Positions 5,544 to 6,972 of a stretch of DNA of 6,972 nucleotides are shown here, in pieces. A program made the position numbers and the translations under genes. The DNA comes from Bacteroidota bacterium. Lineage in GTDB: Bacteria > Bacteroidota > Bacteroidia > Bacteroidales > FEN-979. Location of the stretch: the NCBI GenBank assembly GCA_026391755.1, contig JAPLDN010000168.1:1-6972 (forward strand), written 5' to 3'. Under the pieces are notes generated by a model. It saw only the letters and a list, made by a program, of their open reading frames with translations. It ran no database searches and was not told the origin of the DNA. The first letter of the stretch is position 1; the number at the start of each line of letters is the position of its first letter.

Positions 5544-6888
5544 TCCCGTAAACGGAGAAGTCCTTGCAGATTACAGGGAACATTCTCAGGAAGAGTGCGC
5601 CGCGATTATTAACAGGGTTCATGAAAGCTGGAAATCCTGGAAGGAACAATCCTTTTCATACAGGGCGGGTCTGTTTCTGCGGATAGCACAAGTTATCCGT
5701 TCCGACAAAGACCGGCTTTCAAGGCTGATGACCTCCGAGATGGGAAAACTCCTGAGGGAGTCATTTGCCGAGATTGAAAAGTGCGCAGGGGTATGTGAAT
5801 ATTATGCAGCCAATGCCGAAAAGATGCTGGGTGATGAAGTCATTGTTTCGGATGCAGGACGGAGTCTTGTTTGCTTTCAGCCTATCGGTGTGGTTCTGGC
5901 TGTCATGCCCTGGAACTTCCCTTTCTGGCAGGTATTCCGCTTTGCAGCCCCATCACTGATGGCAGGGAATGCTGCAGTACTAAAACATGCCTCAAATGTG
6001 CCCGGATGTGCCCTTGCTATTGAAGAATTATTTATAAAAGCAGGGTTCCCCGAAAATATATTCCGCACACTGATGATCCCTGCTTCCGCAGTGGAAGCTG
6101 TCATCAACAATCCGCTGGTCAAAGCTGCAACCCTCACAGGGAGCGAGGATGCAGGAAGCAAGGTGGCATCCGCCGCGGGTCGTAATCTAAAAAAAACCGT
6201 GCTTGAACTGGGTGGAAGCGATCCGTTCATCGTTTTTGAAGACGCCGATCTTGAAAAAGCTGTCGCTACCGCTGTTTCGTCCCGCATGATCAACCAGGGG
6301 CAAACCTGCATTTCCGCCAAACGTTTCATCGTATCAGAGAAGGTCCTGGATGAATTCACAAAGAAGCTCGTCGGGACAGTAAGTGAACTCAGGATGGGAG
6401 ATCCACTGGATCCCTCCACACAGGTGGCTCCCATGGCCCGTCCCGATCTGGTGGACGATATTGAAAGCCAGGTAAAACGATCGGTAGCAAAGGGAGCCAG
6501 GCTGCTTTGGGGCGGTAGCAGGCCCGCTCATCAGGGCTTCTACTATAAGCCTGCCATCCTCACCGATGTCACCCCCGATATGCCGGTTTACCGTGAAGAG
6601 ACTTTCGGCCCTGTTTTCGCCATTATCCCTTTCCTGACCGAAGAAGAAGCGGTCAGGATCGCAAATGACACCAGGTTCGGGCTCGCCGGAGCTGTATGGA
6701 CCGCCGACCCTGAGAAAGGAGAACGTATCGCCAAGGCAGTGGAAACCGGGGCCATGTTCGTGAACGGTATGGTTAAATCGGATTCCCGTCTTCCTTTCGG
6801 GGGGATAAAAAAATCGGGGTACGGCAGGGAACTAGCTTCTTACGGTATAAAAGAGTTTGTGAACATCAAAACAATCTGGATAGCTTAA
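5530..6888 (+). CDS. sad: NAD(P)-dependent succinate-semialdehyde dehydrogenase (Sad/YneI-type aldehyde dehydrogenase)
   Basis: This cytoplasmic aldehyde dehydrogenase oxidises succinic semialdehyde to succinate, the last step of GABA or 4-hydroxybutyrate breakdown, if the family assignment holds. The 452-residue product is a complete ALDH: PWNFP with the oxyanion Asn (N129), cofactor-binding Lys in LKHAS (K152), TGSEDAG (203-209), general-base Glu in VLELGGSDPFIV (E226), nucleophile Cys in GQTCISAKRF (C260), EETFGPV (356-362) and the C-terminal FGGIKKSGYGRE. The KHASNVPGCA stretch, LGGSDPFIV and KRFI resemble E. coli Sad (YneI) as I remember it, more than GabD. Substrate specificity is inferred, and no gabT-like gene is in the window. 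The start is ATG 5530: it begins INPVNGEVL as in relatives, whereas the frame's earlier Met at 5452 would add 26 unrelated residues inside uvrA. The start lies 14 nt before the end of uvrA, so it is probably translated by coupling from the uvrA transcript. No terminator hairpin follows it. Confidence 0.9.
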   Translation: MKSINPVNGEVLADYREHSQEECAAIINRVHESWKSWKEQSFSYRAGLFLRIAQVIRSDKDRLSRLMTSEMGKLLRESFAEIEKCAGVCEYYAANAEKMLGDEVIVSDAGRSLVCFQPIGVVLAVMPWNFPFWQVFRFAAPSLMAGNAAVLKHASNVPGCALAIEELFIKAGFPENIFRTLMIPASAVEAVINNPLVKAATLTGSEDAGSKVASAAGRNLKKTVLELGGSDPFIVFEDADLEKAVATAVSSRMINQGQTCISAKRFIVSEKVLDEFTKKLVGTVSELRMGDPLDPSTQVAPMARPDLVDDIESQVKRSVAKGARLLWGGSRPAHQGFYYKPAILTDVTPDMPVYREETFGPVFAIIPFLTEEEAVRIANDTRFGLAGAVWTADPEKGERIAKAVETGAMFVNGMVKSDSRLPFGGIKKSGYGRELASYGIKEFVNIKTIWIA

Positions 6889-6895
6889 AATTTTC

Positions 6896-6926
6896 TTTGG
6901 GGTTTTACCTGAATTTAATACCTTTG
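6896..6926 (+). promoter_or_regulatory. Promoter of the tRNA gene
   Basis: TTTG (6896-6899), a 19-bp spacer and TACCTTTG (6919-6926, exact TAnnTTTG) form a full consensus promoter. Transcription should begin about 6931-6933, some 7-9 nt before the mature tRNA 5' end. It lies entirely in the short gap after the dehydrogenase stop codon. Confidence 0.8.
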
Positions 6927-6939
6927 CACCCTTAAAAAT

Positions 6940-6972
6940 GGCGGGGTAGCTCAGATGGTTAGAGCGTCGGAT
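6940..6972 (+). tRNA. tRNA gene, 5' part only (anticodon not in window)
   Basis: The sequence fits a tRNA 5' half: acceptor strand GGCGGGG (6940-6946), T8 A9, D-stem GCTC (6949-6952) pairing with GAGC (6962-6965), a D-loop with the invariant GG, then G26 and the 5' anticodon stem TCGGA (6967-6971). The window ends at base 32 of the anticodon loop. The anticodon is therefore missing; the sequence resembles elongator tRNA-Met of this phylum from memory, but that is a guess. The 3' half, including the acceptor complement, cannot be checked. Confidence 0.9.

Overview
The window is ordinary chromosomal housekeeping sequence from a member of the Bacteroidota, most likely Bacteroidales or a close relative. 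Three things point there: TAnnTTTG -7 promoter boxes (with TTTG/TTG -33 boxes about 18-19 bp upstream at three of four sites), almost no Shine-Dalgarno sequences before the genes, and Bacteroidota-like versions of TrmD, L19, UvrA and an ECF sigma factor. No mobile element, CRISPR array, phage or defence gene is visible.

Layout. At 1-362 is the 3' end of a metallo-beta-lactamase-fold hydrolase gene (+), followed after 2 bp by trmD (365-1045). The trmD stop codon is also the first three bases of a 7-bp tandem repeat of 15 in-phase units (1043-1147). A consensus promoter then drives rplS (1244-1600), which ends at a bidirectional terminator (1619-1650). On the opposite strand, converging on that terminator, lie an ECF-type sigma factor gene (2519 to 1938) and an uncharacterised small protein gene (1853 to 1653). 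An intergenic region of about 190 bp (2520-2708) carries divergent promoters: one for the sigma factor, with a leader of about 115 nt, and one for uvrA (2709-5543). The uvrA 3' end overlaps by 14 nt the start of a succinate-semialdehyde dehydrogenase-type gene (5530-6888). The window ends inside a tRNA gene (6940 onward) that has its own consensus promoter.

How the genes relate. TrmD (m1G37 methylation of tRNA), L19 (50S subunit) and the tRNA belong to translation. UvrA is the damage-recognition ATPase of nucleotide excision repair. The dehydrogenase is probably co-transcribed with uvrA but has no obvious functional link to it. The sigma factor has no visible anti-sigma gene beside it, so the small downstream protein is the least understood coding sequence here.

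I do not see a convincing new system. The items most worth a second look are the phase-perfect heptad array on the trmD stop codon, the sigma factor/small-protein pair, and the closely packed divergent control region between the sigma factor and uvrA.
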